Positions 5,029 through 13,046 of a DNA stretch of 13,047 nt are shown here, one piece after another. The notes beneath the pieces are model-generated. The model was not told where the DNA came from and did no database searches. It saw only the letters and a program-made list of their open reading frames with translations. The stretch's first letter is position 1. Each line of letters opens with the position of its first letter. Position numbers and translations under genes: made by a program. The stretch comes from Rhodospirillaceae bacterium (GTDB lineage Bacteria; Pseudomonadota; Alphaproteobacteria; SP197): positions 1 through 13,047 of the forward strand of contig JABIUG010000195.1 of the NCBI GenBank assembly GCA_018700655.1, given 5' to 3'.

Positions 5029-6849
5029 CTAGAGGCTCAGTCGTGCCAGCGTTTCGTTGCTCGGCTTGCCATCCTCGGTCCAGCCGCGAAGCTTGTAGTA
5101 CTCCGGCAACATGACACTGAGCTCGTTGACCTTGCCTTCGGCGCTGCCGGAAGGAGCAGGCTCCTCGAGCATACGCTTGGGCAGTGTATCGTCGGCTCCG
5201 GTCTGACCCGCGCCCTGGTTGAACATACGCTCCAGGGTCCAGGTCCGTTCGCCGGACTCAACACAACGCTCCAGGGTCCATTCACCCGGAAGTGCCGCAT
5301 CAAGCTGAGCCACGAAGTCTTCAGGACCCCAGCCCGAGGTCGTGAAGAGGCACAGGCCGGTGGAGTCGATCATCGACACCATGTCCTGGCTTTCCTTGAC
5401 CGGCTGGGCTTTGCCCTTGCCCGAGACATCTTCCATGTCGGGGCCGAACACGTCGTGCTTGAGATGGCAGGCACCGCGGTTCGACGTGGCATAACCAAGC
5501 CCCATACCCTGCAGGGCACGGCTGTCGTAACCGGCGAATTCCATACCGCGCACACCCATGAACAGATCGGGGTGGCCGTATTTTGCGGTCAGGCGCTTGG
5601 AACCAAGTGCCAGTTCCTTGCCGAAACCTTCGCCCTTGCCGGTCTTTTCGGCCATGACGGTGAGCGCTTCAGCGTTGCCGAACTTGAGCTCGATGCCATC
5701 GGTCTGCTCAATCGTGAGCACACCCATTTCATAGAGCTCCATGGCGGCTGCCAGTGTCACGCCGAACGAGATCGGGTCCATACCGTGCTCGTTCATCAGG
5801 TAGTTGGCAAAGGTCAGGGCATCGACATCGTCAACACCCACAACCGGCCCGAAGGCATAAGCGGTTTCGTATTCGAGACCACCGGATGCATGCATGTATT
5901 CCGGGCGGTTCTTGATCGTGAAATGCTCGGGATCGATATGCGAGATGCGCCCACAGGCAATCGTGCAACCGAAACAGGCCTTGTTCGTGATCAGGTTGGT
6001 GTGACCGTTCTTGTTGGGCGTTGTCGTCGCGGCCGGATTGACCCCGTCGATACCCTTGAACTGGACTTCCTTGAAGTTGTTGGTCGGCAGACCGCCCCAC
6101 TCCTGCATCATATCGATCATGGGATGGGTGCCGCCCTCGGTCAGTTCGGCACGCCCGCCACTCTCGGCCAGCTTGGCATGGGTTTCCTTGACCACAGCCA
6201 TGAACTTGGTGGGGTTATGGGGCTTCACACCCTTGGTACCGTACGCCGCTACCGCCTTGAGGTTCTTCGAACCCATCACGGCGCCGACACCACAACGGCC
6301 AGCGGCGCGATGCAGGTCGTTGACGACGGCCGAGAACAACACACCATTCTCGCCGGCCTGGCCGATCGAGGCGATCTTGAGCTGCGGATTCTGGTGCTTC
6401 GTCTTGATCCAATCCTCCGTGTTCCACACGGTCGTGCCCCAGATCTCGTCTGCAGGCAGGATCTCGATATTGTCGTCGTCGATGTGGAGATAAACGGGCT
6501 TGTCAGCGCGTCCTTCGACCAGCAGAAGGTCGTAACCGGCATATTTGAGAAAAGCGCCAAACTTGCCACCGGAATTCGAGTCACCGATGCCATCGGTCAG
6601 CGGGCTCTTGCAGATCACCGCATAACGGCCACTGGTCGATGCCATCGTGCCGTTGAGCGGGCCGGTCGCGAAGATCAGCACGTTGTCGGGCCCCATGGCG
6701 TCAGCCTTGGGGTCCATGTTCTCCATCAGATACTTGGTGCCGAGGCCACGCTCTCCGATATAGGCGTTGGCCCATTCCATATTGAGCGGTTCAGCGACTG
6801 CGGTGCCCTTGGTCAGGTTGACGCGCAGGATTTGTCCTTGCCATGACAT
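5029..6849 (-). CDS. aorB: Tungsten-dependent aldehyde:ferredoxin oxidoreductase, catalytic subunit (AorB-like)
   Basis: The 606-aa product is a full-length AOR-family enzyme, close to the roughly 605 aa of the Pyrococcus enzyme. It oxidises aldehydes to carboxylic acids at a tungsten bis-pterin centre. The N-terminal domain has IGERGLG (31-37), STSGRYA (71-77), the SNSGGKFG pterin loop (91-98) and GAVMGSKNLKA (189-199). The [4Fe-4S] cluster ligands are C292, C295 and C299 (CFGCTIAC) and C500 in DSTGLC, the spacing of archaeal AOR. Conserved EYET (326-329) and NRGACHLK (H462) lie near the expected active site. AGGAGGAG (6858-6865) precedes the start by 8 bases. aorA ends 27 bases upstream. 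The aldehyde range cannot be read from sequence; glyceraldehyde-specific or other WOR types are less likely given the aorABC-like operon. Confidence 0.95.
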   Translation of the reverse strand: MSWQGQILRVNLTKGTAVAEPLNMEWANAYIGERGLGTKYLMENMDPKADAMGPDNVLIFATGPLNGTMASTSGRYAVICKSPLTDGIGDSNSGGKFGAFLKYAGYDLLLVEGRADKPVYLHIDDDNIEILPADEIWGTTVWNTEDWIKTKHQNPQLKIASIGQAGENGVLFSAVVNDLHRAAGRCGVGAVMGSKNLKAVAAYGTKGVKPHNPTKFMAVVKETHAKLAESGGRAELTEGGTHPMIDMMQEWGGLPTNNFKEVQFKGIDGVNPAATTTPNKNGHTNLITNKACFGCTIACGRISHIDPEHFTIKNRPEYMHASGGLEYETAYAFGPVVGVDDVDALTFANYLMNEHGMDPISFGVTLAAAMELYEMGVLTIEQTDGIELKFGNAEALTVMAEKTGKGEGFGKELALGSKRLTAKYGHPDLFMGVRGMEFAGYDSRALQGMGLGYATSNRGACHLKHDVFGPDMEDVSGKGKAQPVKESQDMVSMIDSTGLCLFTTSGWGPEDFVAQLDAALPGEWTLERCVESGERTWTLERMFNQGAGQTGADDTLPKRMLEEPAPSGSAEGKVNELSVMLPEYYKLRGWTEDGKPSNETLARLSL

Positions 6850-6857
6850 GGTTGGTT

Positions 6858-6865
6858 CTCCTCCT
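6858..6865 (-). promoter_or_regulatory. Strong ribosome binding site of aorB
   Basis: AGGAGGAG on the minus strand lies 8 bases before the ATG at 6849 and 11 bases after the aorA stop. It is among the closest matches to the anti-Shine-Dalgarno sequence in the window and fits high synthesis of the catalytic subunit. Confidence 0.7.
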
Positions 6866-6876
6866 ATCTAATCGCG

Positions 6877-7356
6877 TCAGGCGTTTGCCATCGGCTTGTT
6901 GTCGGTCGATTCAGCCCACTGTTGCATGCGCTCAAGACCGGTCCAGGCCGCATCGACGTAAACGATCGCGTCGGTCGGGCAGGCAACCGCACACTGCGGA
7001 TCGCCATCGCAAAGGTCGCATTTGATGACCTTGCCGGTGTCGGGGTTGTAGTTCACCGTGCCGAACGGGCAGGCGATGGTGCAGACCTTGCAGCCGACAC
7101 AGATGTCGTCTTTGACCTCTACTGCGCCGGTATCCTTGTTGCGCACGAGCGCTTCAACCGGGCAGGCATGCAGGCACCAAGCTTCGGCGCATTGCGTGCA
7201 AGTGTAGGGAACCGAGCGCTTGCCGTGCTCGAACTCGAAGATCTTGATCCGCGAGCGGGCGGGATTGAAGGTGCCTTCGTGTTCGAACGAGCAGGCCATC
7301 TCGCATTGGAGACAGCTGGTGCATTTGTCCGCATCGATCAGCAGCGATTTCTGCAT
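6877..7356 (-). CDS. aorA: Four-cluster 4Fe-4S electron-transfer protein (AorA-like)
   Basis: The 159-aa product is a polyferredoxin-type subunit of the DmsB/HycB class. Sixteen cysteines form four motifs: C12-C15-C18-C22, C53-C56-C61-C65, C86-C89-C92-C96 and C113-C116-C122-C126. This suggests four [4Fe-4S] clusters. It has no signal peptide, so it is cytoplasmic. ATG 7356 (MQKSLLIDADKC) is preferred over a longer frame to 7437 because AGAGG stands 6 bases upstream and the extension is arginine-rich with no family features. It is directly followed by the tungsten subunit. In the characterised Aromatoleum enzyme AorA carries four clusters and joins AorB units to AorC; the same wiring role is inferred here. 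The tail after residue 127, rich in polar residues, may serve subunit contacts. Confidence 0.92.
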   Translation of the reverse strand: MQKSLLIDADKCTSCLQCEMACSFEHEGTFNPARSRIKIFEFEHGKRSVPYTCTQCAEAWCLHACPVEALVRNKDTGAVEVKDDICVGCKVCTIACPFGTVNYNPDTGKVIKCDLCDGDPQCAVACPTDAIVYVDAAWTGLERMQQWAESTDNKPMANA

Positions 7357-7491
7357 GGTGAGCCTCTTTATCTGTGCGCCTAAAACCTTAGTCGGAGCAT
7401 GGGTTTTGCGCGTCCCCCCCGTCCGATTCCGCGGCATCTTAGACAGGTAAATTCGGTCTGTGTAGGTTTCCTCGCTTGTTGCGAGTCGTTC

Positions 7492-7764
7492 TCACGATTG
7501 AAACAGCGCCGCGACGCCCAATTCGGCCTTCTTGCGCTCCCAGCCGGCGAGGTCGAGCTCGACGATGCCATAGCGCGCGATCAACACGTCGACCGTACCG
7601 CCCTTGGCCTGATGGTATTGCACCGGCACCCCTGGCGTGGCGATCACCATGAAGGCTTCACCGGCCTCGATGTGATCAAGCACCGCCTGTGCACCTGCCG
7701 GGCTGACGACGTGAAGCAGGCGGCCCCAGCCATGGGTGATGCTGCGCAAACCATAGAGTTCCAT
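7492..7764 (-). CDS. Hypothetical protein, 90 aa, first gene before aorA, unrecognised
   Basis: I do not recognise the family. From ATG 7764 the product starts MELYGLRSITHGW and has 90 residues, mixed alpha/beta by eye (for example HIEAGEAFMVIATP, then VDVLIARYGIVELDL). It has no cysteine and no membrane or signal segment. The start is uncertain: no strong Shine-Dalgarno precedes 7764, and a TTG at 7800 would add 12 residues. It reads in the same direction as the aor genes, 135 bases upstream of aorA, and is divergent from the transporter. It may be the operon's first gene or a separate unit; operon membership is inferred from orientation and spacing. A maturation or regulatory role is only a guess. 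Confidence 0.6.
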   Translation of the reverse strand: MELYGLRSITHGWGRLLHVVSPAGAQAVLDHIEAGEAFMVIATPGVPVQYHQAKGGTVDVLIARYGIVELDLAGWERKKAELGVAALFQS

Positions 7765-7861
7765 GGGCAATCTTGTGACGTTCAACGCAACCAATCGCAA
7801 GCTTCCAATAGAAAGCTATCGCCGATGTGAAGCGCCGTGCCATCGTGCCGGCCCGATTGAC

Positions 7862-7869
7862 AAGGAGGG
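7862..7869 (+). promoter_or_regulatory. Ribosome binding site that decides the transporter start
   Basis: AAGGAGGG lies 5 bases before ATG 7875. An upstream in-frame GTG at 7827 has no such site and would add 16 arginine-rich residues before the first membrane segment. Confidence 0.7.
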
Positions 7870-7874
7870 CTGCG

Positions 7875-9065
7875 ATGCGCCCGGCACCGGCCTTTGCGGC
7901 CGCCATCCTGCTGACCACCGCACTGGGCTCGGTCCACGCCTTCAGTGTCTTCGTCGCACCGCTGGAAGATACCCTGGAGGCCGGACGTGACACGGTGAGC
8001 CTTGCCTACAGCATTGCCCTGCTCAGCATTACTGCGGCGGTGCTGTTTGGCCCCAGGGTCTGGCGTCTGGGTTCACCGGCCCTGATCGCGGCGCTGTCGT
8101 TTCTGCTCGCAGCCATCGGCATGGCGCTTGCCACGGTGCCATCAGTCTGGGCTCTTTATCTGGGCTATGGCCTGTTTTTCGGCCTGGCCAACGGCTCGGG
8201 CTACGGCTTTGCCCTGGTGATCGCAAGCCACGCCCTGCCTAACAACCGCGGCGTCGGCATGGGCGTTGTGACGGCGGTTTATGCAGTTGGTGCGATGATG
8301 GCGGCCTGGCTTTTCCGGGTCGGCAACGCTTCTGTTGGTCACGAAACGACCCTGCTGATCACCGCGGCCGTCTTTGCCCTGCTGGCACTTGTTGCCGCTT
8401 TCCTGCTCCACCATTCGCGCTTGATCATTGACTGGCCCGACCGTTCCTCGGGTTCGATCAAACAAAGCGGTGTCACGACACGCGAGATCGCCCTGCTCTG
8501 GGTCGGCTTTGGTGCGGGCGGCATGGCCGGTCTGATGGCTCTAGGCCATGCCGCCGAGATCGTGCGCTCGCACGGCGGGGCCGAGACCATCATCACGATC
8601 GGCGTCATGATCGTCACCGGGACCAACGCAGTCGGTGGTTTCGCGGCAGGCTGGCTTGCCGACCGTGGCCAGATCCGGCGCATGCTGCTGGGTCTGCCGG
8701 TGCTGGCCTTTGTTGCCCTGCTGGTGCTCGCGACCAATCCGGGGCCCCATAGCGCGATTGCCTTGCTCGCGCTGGTTCAGATCTCCTATGGCGGCATCAT
8801 CGTGCTTTACGCAGTGGTGGTGACCCAGATGGCTGGACCGTCCTGGGGGCCGGTGATCTATGGCCGCATCTTTACCTGCTGGGGTGTGGTCGGCTTTGCC
8901 GGCCCATGGCTCGCCGGCTGGCTTTTCGAGGAGACCGGCGACTACACGCTTTCGTTCATCATCGCCGCCGGCATCGCCTGTTTCTCGACGATTGCTATCT
9001 GGTTTCTGCGCCAGCGGATCAGCGCATCAGGCGCAGGATCGGCCAAATCGAAGCAACCCGCCTGA
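7875..9065 (+). CDS. Major facilitator superfamily transporter (OFA/monocarboxylate-like)
   Basis: The 396-aa product is very hydrophobic, with about 12 membrane segments in two halves, split by a polar loop near residues 190-215 (HHSRLIIDWPDRSSG). The first segment follows MRPAPAFAAAILLTTALGSV, and HAFSVFVAPLE comes next, as in oxalate/formate antiporter-like (OFA) and monocarboxylate MFS members. RGVGMGVVTAVYAVGA and the loop LADRGQIRRMLLG resemble conserved MFS loops. The likely cargo is a small organic acid, but this is uncertain. The gene is divergent from the 90-aa gene/aor operon across a 110-base gap and converges, with a 21-base gap, on the FAD oxidoreductase. Uptake of a substrate or export of the acid product of the aldehyde oxidoreductase is conceivable. 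Confidence 0.88.
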   Translation: MRPAPAFAAAILLTTALGSVHAFSVFVAPLEDTLEAGRDTVSLAYSIALLSITAAVLFGPRVWRLGSPALIAALSFLLAAIGMALATVPSVWALYLGYGLFFGLANGSGYGFALVIASHALPNNRGVGMGVVTAVYAVGAMMAAWLFRVGNASVGHETTLLITAAVFALLALVAAFLLHHSRLIIDWPDRSSGSIKQSGVTTREIALLWVGFGAGGMAGLMALGHAAEIVRSHGGAETIITIGVMIVTGTNAVGGFAAGWLADRGQIRRMLLGLPVLAFVALLVLATNPGPHSAIALLALVQISYGGIIVLYAVVVTQMAGPSWGPVIYGRIFTCWGVVGFAGPWLAGWLFEETGDYTLSFIIAAGIACFSTIAIWFLRQRISASGAGSAKSKQPA

Positions 9066-9086
9066 ATCGTTTCCCCGCAGCTTTGC

Positions 9087-10391
9087 TCAGGCTTCCTTGC
9101 GTGCGGTGAGTTGGGCGTGTGCGATCCGGGCGCGAAAGGCCAGGGACGTGATCCAGGCCGGCGGAAACCGCTGCAGTTCTTCATAAGCGGTCATGTCTGC
9201 GACCAGATCGGTATCGGCGCCGGCCGCCAGTTCGGCCACGGCACGCCCGGAGATCGTGCCTTTGGCGGCGCCGACGGCATTCTGGCAGACCGCCGCCCAG
9301 ACACCATCGGCCAGCAAACCGCACTTTGGTACGTGATTGCGCGACATGCACAGAACCCCGCCCCAGGTGTGTTCGAACCCGACGTCGGGGATCATGGGGA
9401 ATCGTTTCGCGAAGGTCTCGTGATGTTCACCCAGGATCCGGGCCTGGTCACCATCGGTGATCGTGAAATCCGGCCGGTAACGCAGGGAACGGCGGATCAG
9501 CAGGCGATGGTCCCTTGTGTAACGCATCGTCGTTCCACCCAGCGTCGAGGGGATCGTGCCCCAGTCACCCTCACCGCCCAGTGCGGCCTGCTCTGCGGTT
9601 GTCAGCGGCCGGGTCAGGCTGGCGAAGGTATGCATCGTCAGGAGCTGACGCTCGAGGAACCCGAATGCCGGGGTCCAGCCGTTGGTCGCCAGAATGACCT
9701 GCGACGTCGTGACCTTGCCGCCGGCGGTTTCCAGCGTCTTGGTCGCACCATCCTCAAAACCGGTGACAGCACTTTCCTCATAGATCTCGACGTTGCCCGG
9801 CAGGGAACGCGCCAGACCGGTCACCAGCGCCGCCGGCTGCATCAGGATGCAGCCCGGTGTGAAGAGGCCGTAGTCGAAGTAATCGGTGCCCAGATAGGCG
9901 GTCAGCCTGGCCTTGTCCCAGTGTTCGTTGGCCTCGCCCAGACCGGTCAGGCGTTGCGCCATGACCTCCAGGTTCTTTCGGCCCTGCCTGGTCGCTGCGA
10001 CATGGACCTTGCCGCGATGGCTCCACTGGCAACGAATCTGGTGGCGTTCGACCAGTTCGGCCAGCCAGGCAATTGCCATGCGGTTGACCCTGATCTGGCG
10101 CAGATCGTGTTCGGGCTGCTCCTGCGAAAAATTATGGGGCAGATCGATCACGAAACCGGAGTTGCGCCCAGAAGCATTTTCGCCAATCCGCCCGGCCTCA
10201 AGCAGCACGATCCGGTCGTTCGGGCGCAATTCGCCCAGCCGCCGCGCGGCACCAAGCCCGGAGAAACCGCCGCCGACAATGACCCAGTCGGCCTTGCTCT
10301 CCCCCGAGAACACGCGCGCTGCCGGCTGCTCGCCCAAAACATTGAACCAGCCATTGGTGCGATCATTCTTCGGGAAAGAGTTAACTCGCAT
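9087..10391 (-). CDS. FAD-dependent oxidoreductase, DAO family (gamma-glutamylputrescine oxidase-like)
   Basis: The 434-aa product is a glycine oxidase/D-amino acid oxidase-like (DAO) flavoprotein. After a leader of about 35 residues with NGWFNVL, typical of PuuB-like amine oxidases, comes the FAD motif DWVIVGGGFSGLGAARRLGE (G40, G42, G45). LLEAGRIGENASGRNSGFV and, near the C-terminus, WGGVLCMSRNHVPKCGLL followed by CQNAVGAAKGTISGRAVAEL match the family's substrate and flavin loops. It would oxidise an amine or secondary amino acid to an imine with release of peroxide. The exact substrate is unknown, and no glutamylpolyamine synthetase lies nearby. The Shine-Dalgarno is weak, but a sigma70-like promoter lies about 30-57 bases upstream. 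Length and motifs indicate an intact gene. Confidence 0.9.
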   Translation of the reverse strand: MRVNSFPKNDRTNGWFNVLGEQPAARVFSGESKADWVIVGGGFSGLGAARRLGELRPNDRIVLLEAGRIGENASGRNSGFVIDLPHNFSQEQPEHDLRQIRVNRMAIAWLAELVERHQIRCQWSHRGKVHVAATRQGRKNLEVMAQRLTGLGEANEHWDKARLTAYLGTDYFDYGLFTPGCILMQPAALVTGLARSLPGNVEIYEESAVTGFEDGATKTLETAGGKVTTSQVILATNGWTPAFGFLERQLLTMHTFASLTRPLTTAEQAALGGEGDWGTIPSTLGGTTMRYTRDHRLLIRRSLRYRPDFTITDGDQARILGEHHETFAKRFPMIPDVGFEHTWGGVLCMSRNHVPKCGLLADGVWAAVCQNAVGAAKGTISGRAVAELAAGADTDLVADMTAYEELQRFPPAWITSLAFRARIAHAQLTARKEA

Positions 10392-10420
10392 CGAAGTCGC
10401 CCCAGTCCATACGCCAAACA

Positions 10421-10448
10421 GTTAGACACCCGTCCCGGACGTAGTCAA
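10421..10448 (-). promoter_or_regulatory. Sigma70-like promoter of the DAO-family gene
   Basis: Minus strand: TTGACT (10448-10443; 5 of 6 to consensus), 16-base spacer, TCTAAC (10426-10421; 4 of 6). It lies about 30 bases before the start at 10391, in the 132-base gap after the broken L-domain gene. Identified by eye only. Confidence 0.4.
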
Positions 10449-10523
10449 CGGCTCAGAGACTTATCGCCACGGCCAAGATGGAGCGGAAACGGCCAGTCAG
10501 CCCTTATGGACCGGCAGGCCGCG

Positions 10524-12294
10524 CTAACAGGGGCCGTTCAAGCTGCTCAAATTACCGCATTCGTTCAGGCTGCCGCCCAGTGTATCGAGCTGCAGTTCCA
10601 GAGCGTGGGCCACCGTCGCTGACAAAGCGGGATTATAGGTCACCGTGAGATCGCCGCCGATCCGGCGCAACGCCCTGAAATCAACCGCGCTGAGAACGTA
10701 ATTGCTGGTGATCATCACATCACCGGCCACGACCTGCAGTGAGGGCGCCCCGAAACGTTCCAGGTCAGGACCGAATCGGATCCGAAGCGCACCGACACGT
10801 TGCAACCGTGGCAGTTCGACCGCTACCGCGTCGTAGCCGCGCAACAGGTCGAACTCTCCGCCCACGAACTGAAGTGATTCCAGGACGAACTTCTCGGGAA
10901 GCGGGTTGCTGTCGATCCTGAAATTACCGGATACGTAACGCAGGGATCCCAAGGGTTCATCTGATGGAATCGGCTGGTCGCCATCGACAAAAGCCACGCT
11001 GCCCGCGACGCATTCGGAGCCACGCAGCGCTTCGAGGGCCTGCCATGTTTCACCCAGACTCTCGGGTGCCAACCCGCGATCATCGTTGTTCCGTATCGTG
11101 AAGTTGGGTGGGTAAATCGAACGTTCGGCAAAAACCGCAACCATCGAACACGAGGAAAGCTCCGGATTGAAGCCAATCTCGAAGTCGATCGCACCAATTC
11201 TTGGCATGTCGATGGTGGCGAGAGTTTCGTTACGTTCGATGACGAACAAACCATGGACCGCCTCCAGCCTGGCGAAATCAAGCTTAGCAAGCCGGTGATT
11301 GCCGATCACCTCTATCCAACCTGGTGCCGTGCCGCCTCCTACGGCAAGGGACTCGACCGAGACAATCTGGTCGAACGGAAAAAACGCCAGCATCGGGTTT
11401 TCGAGCAGCAAAAGCTGATTCAGATGGGCGATGTCGCCGGTCACGACCAGCATGGGGGCATCGATGCTTCGCAGCGCGGGATGACCGCTGACCTCGATGG
11501 AAAAACCGACATGGCGCAGAGCGTGCAGGTCAAGAGCCTGGATATCACCATTTCTGGCGATCTGAACGAGCTCGGCGACCTCGCTCAAGCGAGACATAGT
11601 GACCGACTCCAGCGAAGGATTATCAAAGACGTAGAGGTGGTCCACGCGTTGAAGCGCAGGCAACGATGCCGTCTTGAGGTGATCGTTGAAAATGATGGCG
11701 ACGCCGGCGGTGGTCTCCTCAAGAGCACGAACTGCACTTCTTTGAGGTTGTCGTTGTTTTCGATGTAGGTCCGTCGCGCCGAAGCGAGCTGTGAGCACAC
11801 CGGCATACGTTCGAGGACCGCGTTGCCGACGACAGATATCCCGTCAACCCGGCCCAGCCGGTCCAGCCCCGCCATGTCGCGCAGTGCCGGATTATCCCAC
11901 ACCGAGAGGTCGCCTATCACAAGGGCGAGGGACTCCAGAGCCATGTCAGCGAGGCGTGTGTTTTCGAGGATCGAAAGGTAACCGCCGACCGCCTCCAGGC
12001 GTTGCATCGGCGCCAGGGTCGACAGCACCGCATTTTAGGCAATGCGAAGATTGCCCTCGACTTCATGCAGGCATCGGAAGCCCGAGACATCGTCGATGTC
12101 GGCGCCGCTAATCGTAAGGTTGCCCTCGACGGCCCAGATCGGTTTTCACGATAGGGTTCCAGATCGGCCTGCGATGCGATCACCAGATCGCCTTCAAAGC
12201 GCATGTCCTCGGAACACTCGAGCGCTGCCGCCGGCAATGCCAACAGCCACAAGGCCGATACCAACACGCCGCCGGCACACCATCTGCGTGGCAT
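10524..12294 (-). pseudogene. Broken gene for a secreted leucine-rich / receptor-L-domain-like repeat protein
   Basis: Three adjacent minus-strand frames join into one protein of about 590 residues. The N-terminus, from ATG 12294, is a clear signal peptide (MPRRWCAGGVLVSALWLLAL, cleavage near AAALEC). The body repeats a unit of about 20-25 residues ending like the receptor L-domain: VFDNPSLESV, LLENPMLAFF, VIERNETLATI, ITSNYVLSAV, VTYNPALSAT. Lesions: a frameshift near 12143-12146 (in a run of four A, coding sense), TAA at 12035-12037 within LRIA*NAVL, and a frameshift near 11730. Adding one base at each shift restores REKPIWAVEGNLTISG and EVQFRALEETTAG. The C-terminus (LNECGNLSSLNGPC) is intact. 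The unbroken fragment 10524-11798 is still 424 codons. It is either a young pseudogene or contains sequencing errors. The function is probably envelope or extracellular recognition, by inference. Confidence 0.75.
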
Positions 12295-12406
12295 GATCCC
12301 AATCCCCCGTACAACCCATGGCAGTATAACGCATCGCCAGCCAATCACGCAGACCAGCGCTCACACGTGCAGGATGGCGGGAGAAAAGTGAGCCCGACGG
12401 GCGCGC

Positions 12407-12793
12407 TCAGCCTTTGGGCTTGGGCGCAACCGGAGTGTGCTGGACAGTGCTGGAGCCCGCCTTCGAAGCGGTGACAGGTGCGACAGCAAAGAAAAACTTG
12501 GCCGGTGCCGTTGCGACATAGGCCATCTCCGTGCCGGCAGGCAGCCACATGATGTCGCCGGGGCCAACCTCGTGAATGCCTTCAGCCGTGTGGATTTCCA
12601 TCACGCCTTCGATGCCGCAGATGATCTCGTCATAAGTGACGGTCCAGGGAATGTTGCAGTTCTCGAAGACGCCGATGCCGCCGCCCAGCTTGTCGCTGAC
12701 CGCACAGTTCACGGTCGCCACGACATTGCCGCCGCTGCCGCCGGCTACCGTCAGGTCGAGGTCGTTGCCCCGGTACATCTTTGCGTCACTCAT
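12407..12793 (-). CDS. Cupin domain protein, EutQ-like
   Basis: The 128-aa product is a single-domain cupin resembling the EutQ C-terminal domain. The core reads YDEIICGIEGVMEIHTAEGI, then HEVGPGDIMWLPAGTEMAYV, giving the two cupin motifs. However, the classic metal-binding HxH is missing: the first motif has TYDEI in its place, so it may bind a ligand without a canonical three-His metal site, as EutQ-type cupins do. ATG 12793 has GGAG 6 bases upstream, which beats a TTG four codons earlier. The tail after about residue 110 is Ala/Pro/Lys-rich and probably disordered. It has no signal peptide. It lies downstream of the partial gene at the right edge on the same strand, 115 bases away, and may be co-transcribed with it. 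No other ethanolamine-utilisation gene is present. Confidence 0.85.
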   Translation of the reverse strand: MSDAKMYRGNDLDLTVAGGSGGNVVATVNCAVSDKLGGGIGVFENCNIPWTVTYDEIICGIEGVMEIHTAEGIHEVGPGDIMWLPAGTEMAYVATAPAKFFFAVAPVTASKAGSSTVQHTPVAPKPKG

Positions 12794-12908
12794 GATCGTC
12801 TCCAAATAGGTGTGTCGCGATGGACGTTAGAGAGGCTCCGCAGACAGGTCCAGCCTTTGCGTAGTCAGATCAGTCAGGCACAGTGCCCGCAACGATCTCT
12901 AGGAATCC

Positions 12909-13046
12909 CTATCCAGACCCGACCGCATCTGGATCAGGTTCGTGCCACCTGAAACGTGCCTCGCCCTCGATGCATGTGTCCGCTATGCGCGGCGCTCCCT
13001 TGAGCATTAGATAATCCACGACCTGATTGCCCTTGAGGTAAACCAA
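12909..13046 (-). CDS. 3' end of an unrecognised gene (partial, runs off the right edge)
   Basis: On the minus strand one frame is open from the window edge to TAG at 12909-12911. It gives 45 C-terminal residues that begin LVYLKGNQVVDYLMLKGAPR and end EPDPDAVGSG. The composition (IADTCIEGEARFRWHEPD) looks like real protein and the third positions are mostly G/C; the other two frames are broken or less protein-like. I cannot name the family from this tail. It precedes the cupin gene on the same strand by 115 bases, so the two may form one operon. Confidence 0.5.
   Translation of the reverse strand: MVYLKGNQVVDYLMLKGAPRIADTCIEGEARFRWHEPDPDAVGSG

Noticed and set aside
3587..6846. Plus-strand open frames of 423 and 463 codons opposite aorC and aorB
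   Set aside because: They are mirror frames of GC-rich genes; the minus-strand proteins carry complete FAD, Fe-S and pterin motifs while the plus-strand ones are His/Gly-rich and family-less.
7765..7874. Promoter or operator in the gap between the 90-aa gene and the transporter
   Set aside because: The only structure seen is a weak AGCTT/AAGCT hairpin; no convincing -35/-10 pair could be placed on either strand.
9111..10622. Long plus-strand open frame of 503 codons
   Set aside because: It is antisense to the DAO-family flavoprotein, which shows clear FAD motifs; the plus-strand translation is Gln/Gly/Arg-rich with no family features.
12877..12887. Small palindrome GGCACAGTGCC between the cupin and the partial gene
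   Set aside because: The arms are only 5 bases with a single central base and no T-run; such a match is expected by chance at this GC content.
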